A stretch of 20,729 nt of DNA from Firmicutes bacterium CAG:124 (GTDB lineage Bacteria; Bacillota; Clostridia; Oscillospirales; Oscillospiraceae), in assembly GCA_000432135.1 (NCBI GenBank), contig HF990572.1:1-20729 (forward strand), given 5' to 3'. Below the pieces are notes generated by a model. It was not told the origin of the DNA and did not search any database. It saw only the letters and a list, made by a program, of their open reading frames with translations. Positions 12,896-20,408 of this stretch are shown piece after piece (the stretch's first letter is position 1; each line of letters opens with the position of its first letter). The position numbers and the translations under genes are program-made.

Positions 12896-15436
12896 TTATT
12901 CTGGTGCGGTCCGGTCCTGCCGGCAGAAGGCCAGCGCGGTACCGACGCTGCCGACGCGGTACCCGGCACAGGCGTGGAGAATATGGCGCGGGCCGTCGCA
13001 CAGCAGAACAAGCGGCAGCCTGTCCGGCTCCACATAGGCGCTGCGCGCCGCAGGCTCCGCAGAGTCCGCCGTGAACCAGGCCTCCGCCCGCGCAAGGGCG
13101 GCAAGCGCGGCCTGCAGCTTTTCGTTTTGAAGCGCCTGTCTGCCGCGCAGGAGAAACACCAGACGCAGCGGCAGCCGTGCAAGCTGCGCCCGGCTGCTCA
13201 GCAGCTCGTTCAGCAGATGCTCCGTCGGTTCCCGCCCCTCCTCCAGCCACATCAGAAGAGACTGTGTCCGTGTCAGCTCCGCCGCTGCGGCCTGATGGCC
13301 GTCCGGCGCTTCGGCCTGAAAGTTGGCCAGTGTGAAATCCACGGCCTGCTCCGCAAGCGAGACTGCCTGCTTTTGCAGCTGCACGCAGGCTTCCTGTTCC
13401 GCCTCCAGCCGCAGCTCCATGCGCATGGCGTGCAGGTCGCCGTTCGGGAGGCGGCTGTCCGTGATCACACGGTAAACGCCCGGGGATAGCGAAAGCGTCA
13501 GCCGGGCGCCGTCCCATTGGCCGGGAACCGCCATCGGCTGCCACGCGCCATTCTCAAACGCCGAGAGGCCGAAATCCGCCCCCGGCTGCCACGTCTGGCC
13601 CGGCTGCTTCTGAAGCTGCAATCGCGCGTTGGCCGTCCGGCCAGCCTCCGGCGAGAAAAACTGCCCGTCAAGCGCATACTCCGCCGCGCCGCCGGCAGGG
13701 TTCAGCCGCGCCGGGATGCCGAGCGTGCGGCAGATTGCGACGAACAACAGCCGCTGGGACGGCAGATCCGCGCAGCGCAGGCGCATTGCCCCGGCGGGCA
13801 GCGTCACGAGCTGCCGGTATTCCGTCTGCGGCACCTGCCGGATCGATTCCCGGATCCAGCGCCAGAGCGCGTCCGGCGCTTCGCGAAATTCCCGCTTCCG
13901 CGCCTCCGGGAAGCTGTCCGCCAGCGTCCTTCGCCAGCAGGACAGCGGTTCTGTCCCGATGCGCGGGCAGAGAAGATATTGCATGGAAAATTCGTCCGAC
14001 GGCGAAACGCCGCCGCCCGCGTCCAGCGCCTCGCGCAGAACGGCGGGCCGGACATCGCGCAGGTCCTTCTCCCCCAGCGTCTGCAAAAGCGCAAGCTTCC
14101 GCGGCGCGGGATACGCCGGATCCTCCAGCAGCTCTGCCAGCGCTGCAAAGTTCCCGCAGGCTGCGCGCAAAATTGCCTCCGCCTGCGCACCGTACCCGAA
14201 CCGCTCCCGCAGCGCACGTATCCGCGCCGCGTCATACGCCGCTTCCAGCCGGAGGCGGCGCTTTTCATCTGCCGCAGCCTGCTTTTCCGTCGCTGCCGCC
14301 CGCTGTGCGGGCGTTGGGGCACTTCTCTCAGGCAGGCGCTCCTTCGGCGCATGGAGTGTAAAGCTCGTCCAGCGCCCGGCGGGTGCTTCCGGCTCTGCCA
14401 GTGTCAGCTCCAGCGGCTCCTCCTGTGATGCCGGGCAGAGCGTCTCCCGGCAGAGGCCGTTTTTCCGGGCCTGCACGATCAGATCGCCGTATCCGCATCG
14501 CAGCCGCGCCATTCCGTCCGCATCCGTCCGAATGACCGCAGCCGGAAAGACCTCCGACGCGTTGAGGATGCCGAACGTGACCTCCGCACCGGCGGCAGGC
14601 CGCCCGTCCTTCTCCCGCACCCGCACTGCCAGCAGGCGCACGGGCGCATAGCGGGCGGTCTGGTTCAGGAACGTCACCGCGCCGTCGACCGAAATGATCT
14701 CCTCGTCCGCCGCAGGCGTTCCAAAGCAGCGGCTGTGCACGAGCAGAGCGCGGCTCGCCGCGCCGGTGAACCAGCCGCGATCCAGCGCTTCCTCCGGCTC
14801 ACACGCGCCGAAAAAGTGCCACGCGCCGCCGCAGTACGCCTCGACCCACGCGTGATTGTCGTCGCAGTGCGCCCAGCGCGGCGTATAGACCTGCCGGGCC
14901 GGGATCCCGGCTGCGCGCAGCACGTTGACCGCGAACGTGGATTCTTCCCCGCAGCGGCCAAAGCCGGAGCGCCATGCACCGAGGGCGCTGATCGTCCGCT
15001 CGTCCGTCGCGCGGTAGCAGACCTGCTCCGCGTTCCATTCATTGATCGCCAGAATGGCCTCGCGCGCGGAAAGCCCTTCGATCCGCCCCCGAATCTGCGC
15101 GTAGAAAAAGCCTCGGCAGTCGCAAAGCTCCTCCTCGTTTACGCGCGGATGGAGCACGTAATTCAGAAACAACGGCTCCGGCAGTTCCCGCGCGAGGGGC
15201 GACTGCTCCCGCAGGCGCAGCGCGTGCTCCGCGCAGGCGCGGAACAGGGAAAATTCATAATTGGCCCAGTCGCTGACGGGACTTGCGGAATAGCACCATC
15301 TGGTCAGCAGCGCACAGTCCGGCGAAAGCGCCGAAAGCTGCCGCTCCAGCCAGCTTTGCGCCCCGTCGCCTATCGCCGCGAAGCGAAACGCGAGGCGCTG
15401 CTCCATCCGCTGCTGTTCGCCGTCTGACAGTCTCAT
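12896..15436 (-). CDS. Large cytosolic transglutaminase-like protein with a second, degenerate transglutaminase-like segment
   Basis: 846 residues, no signal peptide. The first transglutaminase-like core (about 125-220) has Cys162 (RCGEES), His195 (NHAWVEAY) and Glu213 where the family usually has Asp. A carboxypeptidase-regulatory/Ig-like segment (about 265-325, GRPAAGAEV...TDADGMARL) follows, then a charged helical linker (about 370-425). Residues about 525-600 (RLRCADLPSQRLLF...LGIPARLNP) mimic the first core around its Cys and GIPAR but lack the His motif, so they look like a second, inactive copy. Another small beta domain (LSLSPGVYRV) and a C-terminal region that may be thioredoxin-like (LPLVLLCDGPRHI) end the protein. 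It overlaps the cutC stop by 4 bp (ATGA). It may bind or cleave peptides (inference). Confidence 0.8.
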   Translation of the reverse strand: MRLSDGEQQRMEQRLAFRFAAIGDGAQSWLERQLSALSPDCALLTRWCYSASPVSDWANYEFSLFRACAEHALRLREQSPLARELPEPLFLNYVLHPRVNEEELCDCRGFFYAQIRGRIEGLSAREAILAINEWNAEQVCYRATDERTISALGAWRSGFGRCGEESTFAVNVLRAAGIPARQVYTPRWAHCDDNHAWVEAYCGGAWHFFGACEPEEALDRGWFTGAASRALLVHSRCFGTPAADEEIISVDGAVTFLNQTARYAPVRLLAVRVREKDGRPAAGAEVTFGILNASEVFPAAVIRTDADGMARLRCGYGDLIVQARKNGLCRETLCPASQEEPLELTLAEPEAPAGRWTSFTLHAPKERLPERSAPTPAQRAAATEKQAAADEKRRLRLEAAYDAARIRALRERFGYGAQAEAILRAACGNFAALAELLEDPAYPAPRKLALLQTLGEKDLRDVRPAVLREALDAGGGVSPSDEFSMQYLLCPRIGTEPLSCWRRTLADSFPEARKREFREAPDALWRWIRESIRQVPQTEYRQLVTLPAGAMRLRCADLPSQRLLFVAICRTLGIPARLNPAGGAAEYALDGQFFSPEAGRTANARLQLQKQPGQTWQPGADFGLSAFENGAWQPMAVPGQWDGARLTLSLSPGVYRVITDSRLPNGDLHAMRMELRLEAEQEACVQLQKQAVSLAEQAVDFTLANFQAEAPDGHQAAAAELTRTQSLLMWLEEGREPTEHLLNELLSSRAQLARLPLRLVFLLRGRQALQNEKLQAALAALARAEAWFTADSAEPAARSAYVEPDRLPLVLLCDGPRHILHACAGYRVGSVGTALAFCRQDRTAPE

Positions 15437-16200
15437 TGTCCCGCTCCCGCCGCAAGACTGTGGACGATCTGTGCGCAGGCGCGGAATTCCTCCTCGTCCG
15501 TTTGCCAGAGCTCATACTCCGAAAGCGACGGCAGGCCCATCGCCACAGTCTGCTTCCGGTAGCGCATTCCGCTGTCCAGCACGCCCTTGCGGCCGGTCGT
15601 GTGGAAGACCACGATGCCGGTTTTGTCGTGGATCTCCTGAATGTTCCATTTTTTTACGCCGCAGCCCGCCATGATATCGATCCTGTCGTCCGCTTTTTCA
15701 AAAAGCTCCCGCAGCAGCTCCGCACCGGTCAGCGGATCCTTCTGCTGCCCGGAGGTGAGGATCGTCTTACAGCCCAGACGGATGGCGTCCTCCATGGCCG
15801 CAAACGGGTCGCGCGTCATATCGAACGCGCGGTGCAGCGTCACGTCCATATTGCCCGCGCAGTTCATCAGCCGCCGCATTGCGTCCAGATCCAGATCGCC
15901 GTCCGGCGTCAGCGCGCCGATCACAACGCCGTTCGCGCCAAGCTCACGGTACATCTGGATCTCCTCGCACATCTGCTCCAGCTCTTCTTTGCTGTAAAGA
16001 AAATCTCCGAAGCGGGGACGGATCAGGATATTGGTCTTGACTGGGATATCGCGCTGCACCTGCCGGAACAGCGCCGTGGACGGCGTGGTGCCGCCGATAA
16101 CAAGATGCGCGCACAGTTCCAGACGGTCCGCGCCGCCGCGATACGCCGCCCGGCAGGAGGCGTAGGAATCTACGCAGGCTTCGATCAGGGGTGTGTTCAT
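15433..16200 (-). CDS. cutC: CutC family protein (TIM barrel)
   Basis: 255 residues. The N-terminal LIEACVDSYASC...GGADRLELCAHL and GGTTPS are hallmark CutC sequences, as are NILIRPRFGDFLY, GANGVVIGALTPDGDLD, VTLHRAFDMT and ILTSGQ. CutC was named for copper homeostasis in E. coli, but its biochemical role is unsettled. It is in the middle of a three-gene operon: its ATG overlaps the aminopeptidase stop, and its stop overlaps the transglutaminase-like ATG, each through an ATGA. A GAGGAGG ribosome binding site lies upstream, inside the aminopeptidase gene. Confidence 0.93.
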   Translation of the reverse strand: MNTPLIEACVDSYASCRAAYRGGADRLELCAHLVIGGTTPSTALFRQVQRDIPVKTNILIRPRFGDFLYSKEELEQMCEEIQMYRELGANGVVIGALTPDGDLDLDAMRRLMNCAGNMDVTLHRAFDMTRDPFAAMEDAIRLGCKTILTSGQQKDPLTGAELLRELFEKADDRIDIMAGCGVKKWNIQEIHDKTGIVVFHTTGRKGVLDSGMRYRKQTVAMGLPSLSEYELWQTDEEEFRACAQIVHSLAAGAGQ

Positions 16201-17597
16201 GCAGGTTCCTCCTCAGATGTTTCAAACAGAATTTGTGCCAGATGATAGAGCGTACTCACGGCGGTGCCGGTCGCGCCGGGGACCTGATGCTGCCAGACAA
16301 TGCCCGTGTTGTCCGCCGTCCCGGCGATGTCCAGATGCAGCCAGGGACGTCCCGCCGTGAATTTTTTCAGGAACAGGCCCGCCGTGATCGCGCCGCAGCC
16401 GTCCTTGCTGGTGTTGCGGACATCGGCATAGTCGCTCTCGATCAGCGTCTCGTATTCCGCGTCGTCCGGCATCCGCCAGAATTTCTCGCCGGAGCGCTCC
16501 GCCGCGCACAAGAGGCAATCGTAAAAGCCGTTATCGCTCGCCATCACGCCGGTCGTCACAAAGCCCAGCATCGCACAGATCGCGCCGGTCAGCGTGGCGA
16601 TATCCACAAGATGCGTGCAGCCCTCCCGCTCTGCGGCCCACGCAAGGCCGTCGGCGAGGATCAGCCGCCCCTCCGCGTCCGAATTCAGAATCTCGATCGT
16701 TTTGCCGGAAAAGCTGGTGATGACATCGCCCGGAACCATGCTCGAATCGGAGATCCGGTTCTCGCAGACCGGCACGACGACCGTGACATTGACCGGCACG
16801 CCGTTCGCCGCCAGCGCCCGCAGCGCTGCGGCAGCCGCCGCTCCCCCCGCCCTATCGCCCCTGATCCCCCCCCTCGACCCCATATCGCCCTTGATCCCCG
16901 CCATCGACGAAGCAGGCTTCAGGCAGTAGCCGCCTGTATCCACCGTCACGCCCTTGCCGACAAGACCGAGCCGCCTGCCGCAGTCCGGTGCGCCGGTATA
17001 GCGCAGCACGACCATCGCCGGGGCGTATGCACTGCTGTCGCCAACGGTCAGAAGTCCCCGCAGGCCGAGCCGCTCCAGCGCCTGCCGGTCATAGAGCTCC
17101 GCCTCAATTGGCAGACCATCCGCCATGTCCTTCAGCTTTTGCGCCAGCATCTCGGGTCTGAGCAGATTCGCCGGGCAGTTCACCAGATCACGCGTTTCCA
17201 TGATCGACCGCGCCAGCTGCCATGCCTTCTGCACCTGCTCGCCTTCCGCGTCCGCGCCGGGAAAGCTGCACGCCAGCTCCGGCTCCCAGCGGCCAGACAG
17301 CGCGAATTTTTTTCGGTACGCGCCGCCGCAGACGCCCTCTGCCGCAGCAAAAAGGCCGTTCTGCCCAAGCTCTGACGCGGGGCTGAGGTCAAAGGCGCAG
17401 GCGGTGCAGTCCAGCTCCAGCGCCGTTTTGACCGCCTTGCCGTAAAGCTCCTTGCAGGCCAGCACGTCCCGGCGCTCCCCGCGTCCGACGCGGATGGTAT
17501 ACGTTCCGTCCTCGCGGCAGATATATCTTGTTTTCAGATACGCCTCGTCCGTAAACACGGCGTTCGCCCGGCACTGCCGTTCGATTTGTTTTTCCAT
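16197..17597 (-). CDS. M17 leucyl aminopeptidase family protein with an internal duplication
   Basis: 466 residues from the ATG at 17597 with AGGAGG upstream. The C-terminal catalytic half shows the two-metal site: GKGVTVDTGGYCLKP (metal-binding Lys and Asp, then the active-site Lys), GIKGD (Asp ligand), NSDAEGRLILAD (Asp and Glu ligands, Arg of the bicarbonate site). M17 enzymes remove N-terminal residues from peptides in the cytoplasm, usually as hexamers. Where the family reads GD-MGGAAA, this protein has an 11-residue insertion (MGSRGGIRGDRAGG) made by an imperfect 30-bp tandem duplication at 16839-16898. It is in frame but sits next to a metal ligand, so activity is doubtful if it is real. 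First gene of the operon with cutC and the transglutaminase-like gene. Confidence 0.93.
   Translation of the reverse strand: MEKQIERQCRANAVFTDEAYLKTRYICREDGTYTIRVGRGERRDVLACKELYGKAVKTALELDCTACAFDLSPASELGQNGLFAAAEGVCGGAYRKKFALSGRWEPELACSFPGADAEGEQVQKAWQLARSIMETRDLVNCPANLLRPEMLAQKLKDMADGLPIEAELYDRQALERLGLRGLLTVGDSSAYAPAMVVLRYTGAPDCGRRLGLVGKGVTVDTGGYCLKPASSMAGIKGDMGSRGGIRGDRAGGAAAAAALRALAANGVPVNVTVVVPVCENRISDSSMVPGDVITSFSGKTIEILNSDAEGRLILADGLAWAAEREGCTHLVDIATLTGAICAMLGFVTTGVMASDNGFYDCLLCAAERSGEKFWRMPDDAEYETLIESDYADVRNTSKDGCGAITAGLFLKKFTAGRPWLHLDIAGTADNTGIVWQHQVPGATGTAVSTLYHLAQILFETSEEEPA
16839..16898. repeat. 30-bp imperfect tandem duplication in the M17 gene
   Basis: On the minus strand, unit 1 (16898-16869) reads GGGATCAAGGGCGATATGG... 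and unit 2 (16868-16839) reads GGGATCAGGGGCGATAGGG.... The differences are mostly changes to G, and the join is a run of eight G. The translation repeats GIKGD as GIRGD. Confidence 0.85.
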
Positions 17598-17630
17598 GTG
17601 CAGCCTCCTGCTTTGTCTGTTCTGTCCTCT

Positions 17631-17659
17631 ATTATGCAGGATGCGCCCGGCAAAATCAA
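17631..17659 (-). promoter_or_regulatory. Promoter of the aminopeptidase-cutC-transglutaminase operon
   Basis: Minus strand: TTGATT (17659-17654), 17-bp spacer, CATAAT (17636-17631). The -35 box overlaps the tail of the preceding NSS gene terminator. Confidence 0.6.
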
Positions 17660-17692
17660 GCGCCGGAGAAGGCTTCTGCCCTCTCCGGCGCT
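17651..17692 (-). terminator. Rho-independent terminator of the NSS transporter gene
   Basis: Arms AGCGCCGGAGA (17692-17682 on the minus strand) and TCTCCGGCGCT (17669-17659) form a perfect 11-bp stem, followed by TTGATTTT. Confidence 0.85.
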
Positions 17693-17706
17693 GTTTGCGT
17701 TCGGGT

Positions 17707-19041
17707 TTATTTCCACCCGAAGGTGACCATGCCGTAAATATAGATAAAGATGATCGCAGCCGGGACGAGATAGCGGAAGATGGGCTTCATCCAGGCCTTG
17801 ACCTTCCAGCCCTTGCCCGCGTTGGCCTCGGCGAGGAAATTGTCCCAGCCCCAGCCGAATTTATTGCAGCAGTAGAGCGCGAAGACGAGCGAGCCGAGCG
17901 GCAGGATGTTGTTGGAGACGAGGAAGTCCCAGAAATCGAGCCATGCGCTGCCGTCCGCAAACGGCTGGAACTTGAACACGCTGTAGCCCAGCGCCGTGGT
18001 CAGGGCAAGCACGAACACGCCCGCACCGCAGACCAGACAGCCCAGAGGCCGCTTCCAGCCGGTCATTTCGCGCACCATGGCGAGAATGTTCTCGCAGACA
18101 GCCAGAACCGTGGACATGGCGGCGAAGACCATGAACAGGAAGAACAGCGAGCCCCACCAGCGGCCGCCCGCCATGTGGTTGAAGACGGTAGCCATGGTGT
18201 CAAACAGCAGGCTCGGGCCCGCGTTGACCTCAAGTCCGTAGGTATAGCAGGCCGGGAACATAATGAGGCCCGCGACGATGGCGACAAACGTATCGAGCAC
18301 GATGACGTTCGCCGATTCGCCGAGCAGCGACTGCTCTTTTCCGATATAGCTGCCGAAGATCGCCATGGAGCCCATGCCGACGGACAGCGTGAAGAACGCC
18401 TGATTCATCGCGCCGACGATGACCGGGCCGGTGATCTTGGAGAAATCGGGGACGAGATAGAATTTCAGACCCTCTGCCGCGCCGGAGAGCGTTGCGCTGT
18501 GGACCGCCAGCACGACCATCAGAACCATCAGAAGCGTCATCATATATTTCGTGATGCGCTCCAGACCGCCCTGGAGATTAAAGCACAGAATGCCGAAGGC
18601 CACAATGACCGTCACGGCCAGATACGTCACATTGACGCCGGGATTGGTGATCATGGTGACGAAGCCGAGATCTTCCGTCCGGCCGGTCAGGAATCTGACG
18701 AAGTAATAGATGATCCAGCCGGTGACGACGGTATAGAACGCCATGAGCGCGATGTTGCCGAAGAAGGCGATATAGCCGTGCAGGTGCCACTTCTGGCCCT
18801 TGCGTTCAAGCTTCTGATACATGTGGATGGGGCTGGCCTGCGCCGCGCGGCCCACGGCGAACTCCATCGTCATGACCGGCAGGCCCAGAAGCAGCAGGCA
18901 GAGGATATAGATGAGGACGAAGCCGCCTCCGCCGTACTGGCCGCACATCCACGGGAATTTCCATACGTTTCCGCAGCCGATGGCGCAGCCTGCCGACAGC
19001 AGGATAAAGCCCAGCCGGGAACCCAAGCGTTCTCTTTCCAT
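17707..19041 (-). CDS. Sodium-dependent neurotransmitter:sodium symporter (NSS/SNF) family transporter
   Basis: 444 residues with about 11 hydrophobic segments, the usual length of bacterial MhsT-type NSS proteins. The unwound TM1 signature is GCAIGCGNVWKFPW, matching the family's G-x-G-N-x-W-R-F-P but with Lys in place of the conserved Arg that forms an extracellular gate salt bridge in LeuT. The family imports amino acids with Na+ across the cytoplasmic membrane; which amino acid is unknown. AzlC and AzlD, an amino-acid exporter pair, are transcribed divergently from the other side of the intergenic region. The gene has its own promoter at 19102-19130 and its own terminator. Confidence 0.93.
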   Translation of the reverse strand: MERERLGSRLGFILLSAGCAIGCGNVWKFPWMCGQYGGGGFVLIYILCLLLLGLPVMTMEFAVGRAAQASPIHMYQKLERKGQKWHLHGYIAFFGNIALMAFYTVVTGWIIYYFVRFLTGRTEDLGFVTMITNPGVNVTYLAVTVIVAFGILCFNLQGGLERITKYMMTLLMVLMVVLAVHSATLSGAAEGLKFYLVPDFSKITGPVIVGAMNQAFFTLSVGMGSMAIFGSYIGKEQSLLGESANVIVLDTFVAIVAGLIMFPACYTYGLEVNAGPSLLFDTMATVFNHMAGGRWWGSLFFLFMVFAAMSTVLAVCENILAMVREMTGWKRPLGCLVCGAGVFVLALTTALGYSVFKFQPFADGSAWLDFWDFLVSNNILPLGSLVFALYCCNKFGWGWDNFLAEANAGKGWKVKAWMKPIFRYLVPAAIIFIYIYGMVTFGWK

Positions 19042-19101
19042 TTGAGTCTCTCTTTCCGTTTTTCGTTTTAATAGGCAAATGCTTTAAATTGCTACTTTGA
19101 A

Positions 19102-19130
19102 GTTATAGCAGACTTGGGCTGGAAAGTCAA
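19102..19130 (-). promoter_or_regulatory. Promoter of the NSS transporter gene
   Basis: Minus strand: TTGACT (19130-19125), 17-bp spacer, TATAAC (19107-19102) preceded by TGC, an extended -10. Confidence 0.8.
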
Positions 19131-19230
19131 GGCTATGCGCGCGATTTGCGTACATTTGCCGTTCAGAAACGGACAGATTGCAAACGGCACGGCGCATATT
19201 CCCACGCTTTCGTCAAAATGCCGTCGGCGC

Positions 19231-19259
19231 TTGACAAGCGGGAAAAGCTGTGCTAAAAG
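19231..19259 (+). promoter_or_regulatory. Promoter of azlC-azlD
   Basis: Perfect TTGACA (19231-19236), 17-bp spacer, TAAAAG (19254-19259) with TGC before it. It overlaps an in-frame GTG at 19250, which rules that codon out as the azlC start. Confidence 0.75.
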
Positions 19260-19303
19260 TAAATCTTCCGATTGATTCTTCGGGCAGAAAAGAGGTTTTT
19301 CCT

Positions 19304-20056
19304 ATGGATTGCGCACAGCGCGCCGAACGGCGCAGGGTGTTTCTTGCCGGTGTCCGCGACGGCGTTCCCATTGGGCTTGGGTATCTGGCCGTGGCGTTTT
19401 CTCTCGGCATCGCGGCCCGGAACGCCGGACTGAACGCGTTTCAGGGCTTTCTCATCAGCCTGCTCAATAACGCCTCCGCGGGCGAATACGCAGCCTTCAC
19501 GGTCATTGCCGCGGACAGCGGCTTTCTGGAAATGGCGCTCATCACGCTCATTACCAACGCGCGGTATCTGCTCATGAGCTGCTCGCTCAGCCAGAAATTT
19601 TCGCCCGATACGCCGCTGTACCACCGGCTGCTCGTCGGCTACGACGTGACGGACGAGCTGTTCGGCATCGCCATTGCGCGGCCCGGTTATCTCGACCCGT
19701 TCTATTCCTACGGCGCGTTCCTGCCTGCCATCCCCGGCTGGGCCATCGGCACGGCGCTGGGCGTCACGGCCGGGAGCATCCTGCCCGCGCGTCTGGTCAG
19801 CGCGCTTTCCGTCGCGCTGTTCGGGATGTTTTTGGCGATCATCATTCCGCCGTCGAAGAAAAACCCGGTCGTGCTCGGCTGTGTGGCGGTGAGCTTCGCG
19901 GCAAGCTGGCTGTGCACCGTTCTGCCATACGTCAAGACGCTGTCCGAGGGCACGCGGACGATTTTGCTGACGATTTTAATTGCGTCGGCAGCGGCGCTGC
20001 TTTTCCCGGTGAAGGACGCGCCGGAGCAGAAGGAGGGAAGTCAGGATGAACGGTAA
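19304..20056 (+). CDS. azlC: AzlC family branched-chain amino-acid exporter, large subunit
   Basis: 250 residues from the ATG at 19304, preceded by AAAAGAGG at 8 nt. The AzlC pattern is clear: GVRDGVPIGLGYLAVAFSLGIAARNAGL, LNNASAGEYAAF, ALITLITNARYLLMS and the DVTDE motif. Several membrane helices span the protein. With AzlD it forms a two-component exporter of branched-chain amino acids or their analogues (BrnFE type); the true substrate is not shown. It overlaps azlD by 11 bp. It lies divergent to the NSS importer, sharing a 262-bp intergenic region with back-to-back promoters. Confidence 0.93.
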   Translation: MDCAQRAERRRVFLAGVRDGVPIGLGYLAVAFSLGIAARNAGLNAFQGFLISLLNNASAGEYAAFTVIAADSGFLEMALITLITNARYLLMSCSLSQKFSPDTPLYHRLLVGYDVTDELFGIAIARPGYLDPFYSYGAFLPAIPGWAIGTALGVTAGSILPARLVSALSVALFGMFLAIIIPPSKKNPVVLGCVAVSFAASWLCTVLPYVKTLSEGTRTILLTILIASAAALLFPVKDAPEQKEGSQDER

Positions 20057-20354
20057 AATTTATCTGTATATTCTGGTCTGCGCCGCCGTGTCGTTCCTCA
20101 TCCGGGAGCTGCCGCTGACGCTCATCCGCAGGCCCATCAAAAGCCGCTTTCTGCGCTCGTTTTTGTTCTATGTTCCATATGTGACGCTGGCCGTCATGAC
20201 CTTCCCGTCCATTGTAAACGCCACAAGTTCCCCCATCGCGGGCCTTGCCGCGCTGGTGCTGGGCATCGCCGCCGCATGGCTCGGCGCAAATCTGCTTCAG
20301 GTCGCCGTCGGCTGCTGCGCGGTCGTGCTGGTACTGGAGTTTTTCCTGATATAA
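20046..20354 (+). CDS. azlD: AzlD family small subunit of amino-acid exporter
   Basis: 102 residues with about four membrane helices and the family's ELPLTLIRRP signature near residues 21-30. The ATG at 20046 lies inside the end of azlC, and the ribosome binding site GGAGG is within azlC. AzlD is needed together with AzlC for export in characterised pairs. A symmetric terminator follows. Confidence 0.92.
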   Translation: MNGKIYLYILVCAAVSFLIRELPLTLIRRPIKSRFLRSFLFYVPYVTLAVMTFPSIVNATSSPIAGLAALVLGIAAAWLGANLLQVAVGCCAVVLVLEFFLI

Positions 20355-20361
20355 GCGCATA

Positions 20362-20389
20362 AACGCCGCGCCCGGCCGGGCGCGGCGTT
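20362..20389. terminator. Bidirectional terminator between azlD and the phosphatase gene
   Basis: A perfect 14-bp palindrome (AACGCCGCGCCCGG, 20362-20375, with its complement to 20389) without a spacer; the tips form the loop. It serves the convergent azlD and PP2C genes. Confidence 0.75.
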
Positions 20390-20408
20390 CTGTGCGTTTT
20401 GGGCAGCT

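Noticed and set aside
17452..19071. Long + strand open frame (539 codons) opposite the NSS transporter
   Set aside because: Its His/Asp/Glu/Arg-rich text is the mirror of membrane-helix codons; the minus strand gene has a clear NSS signature, promoter and terminator.
19250..19303. GTG at 19250 as azlC start
   Set aside because: It overlaps the -10 region of a strong promoter; the ATG at 19304 has a good ribosome binding site and gives the normal family N-terminus.
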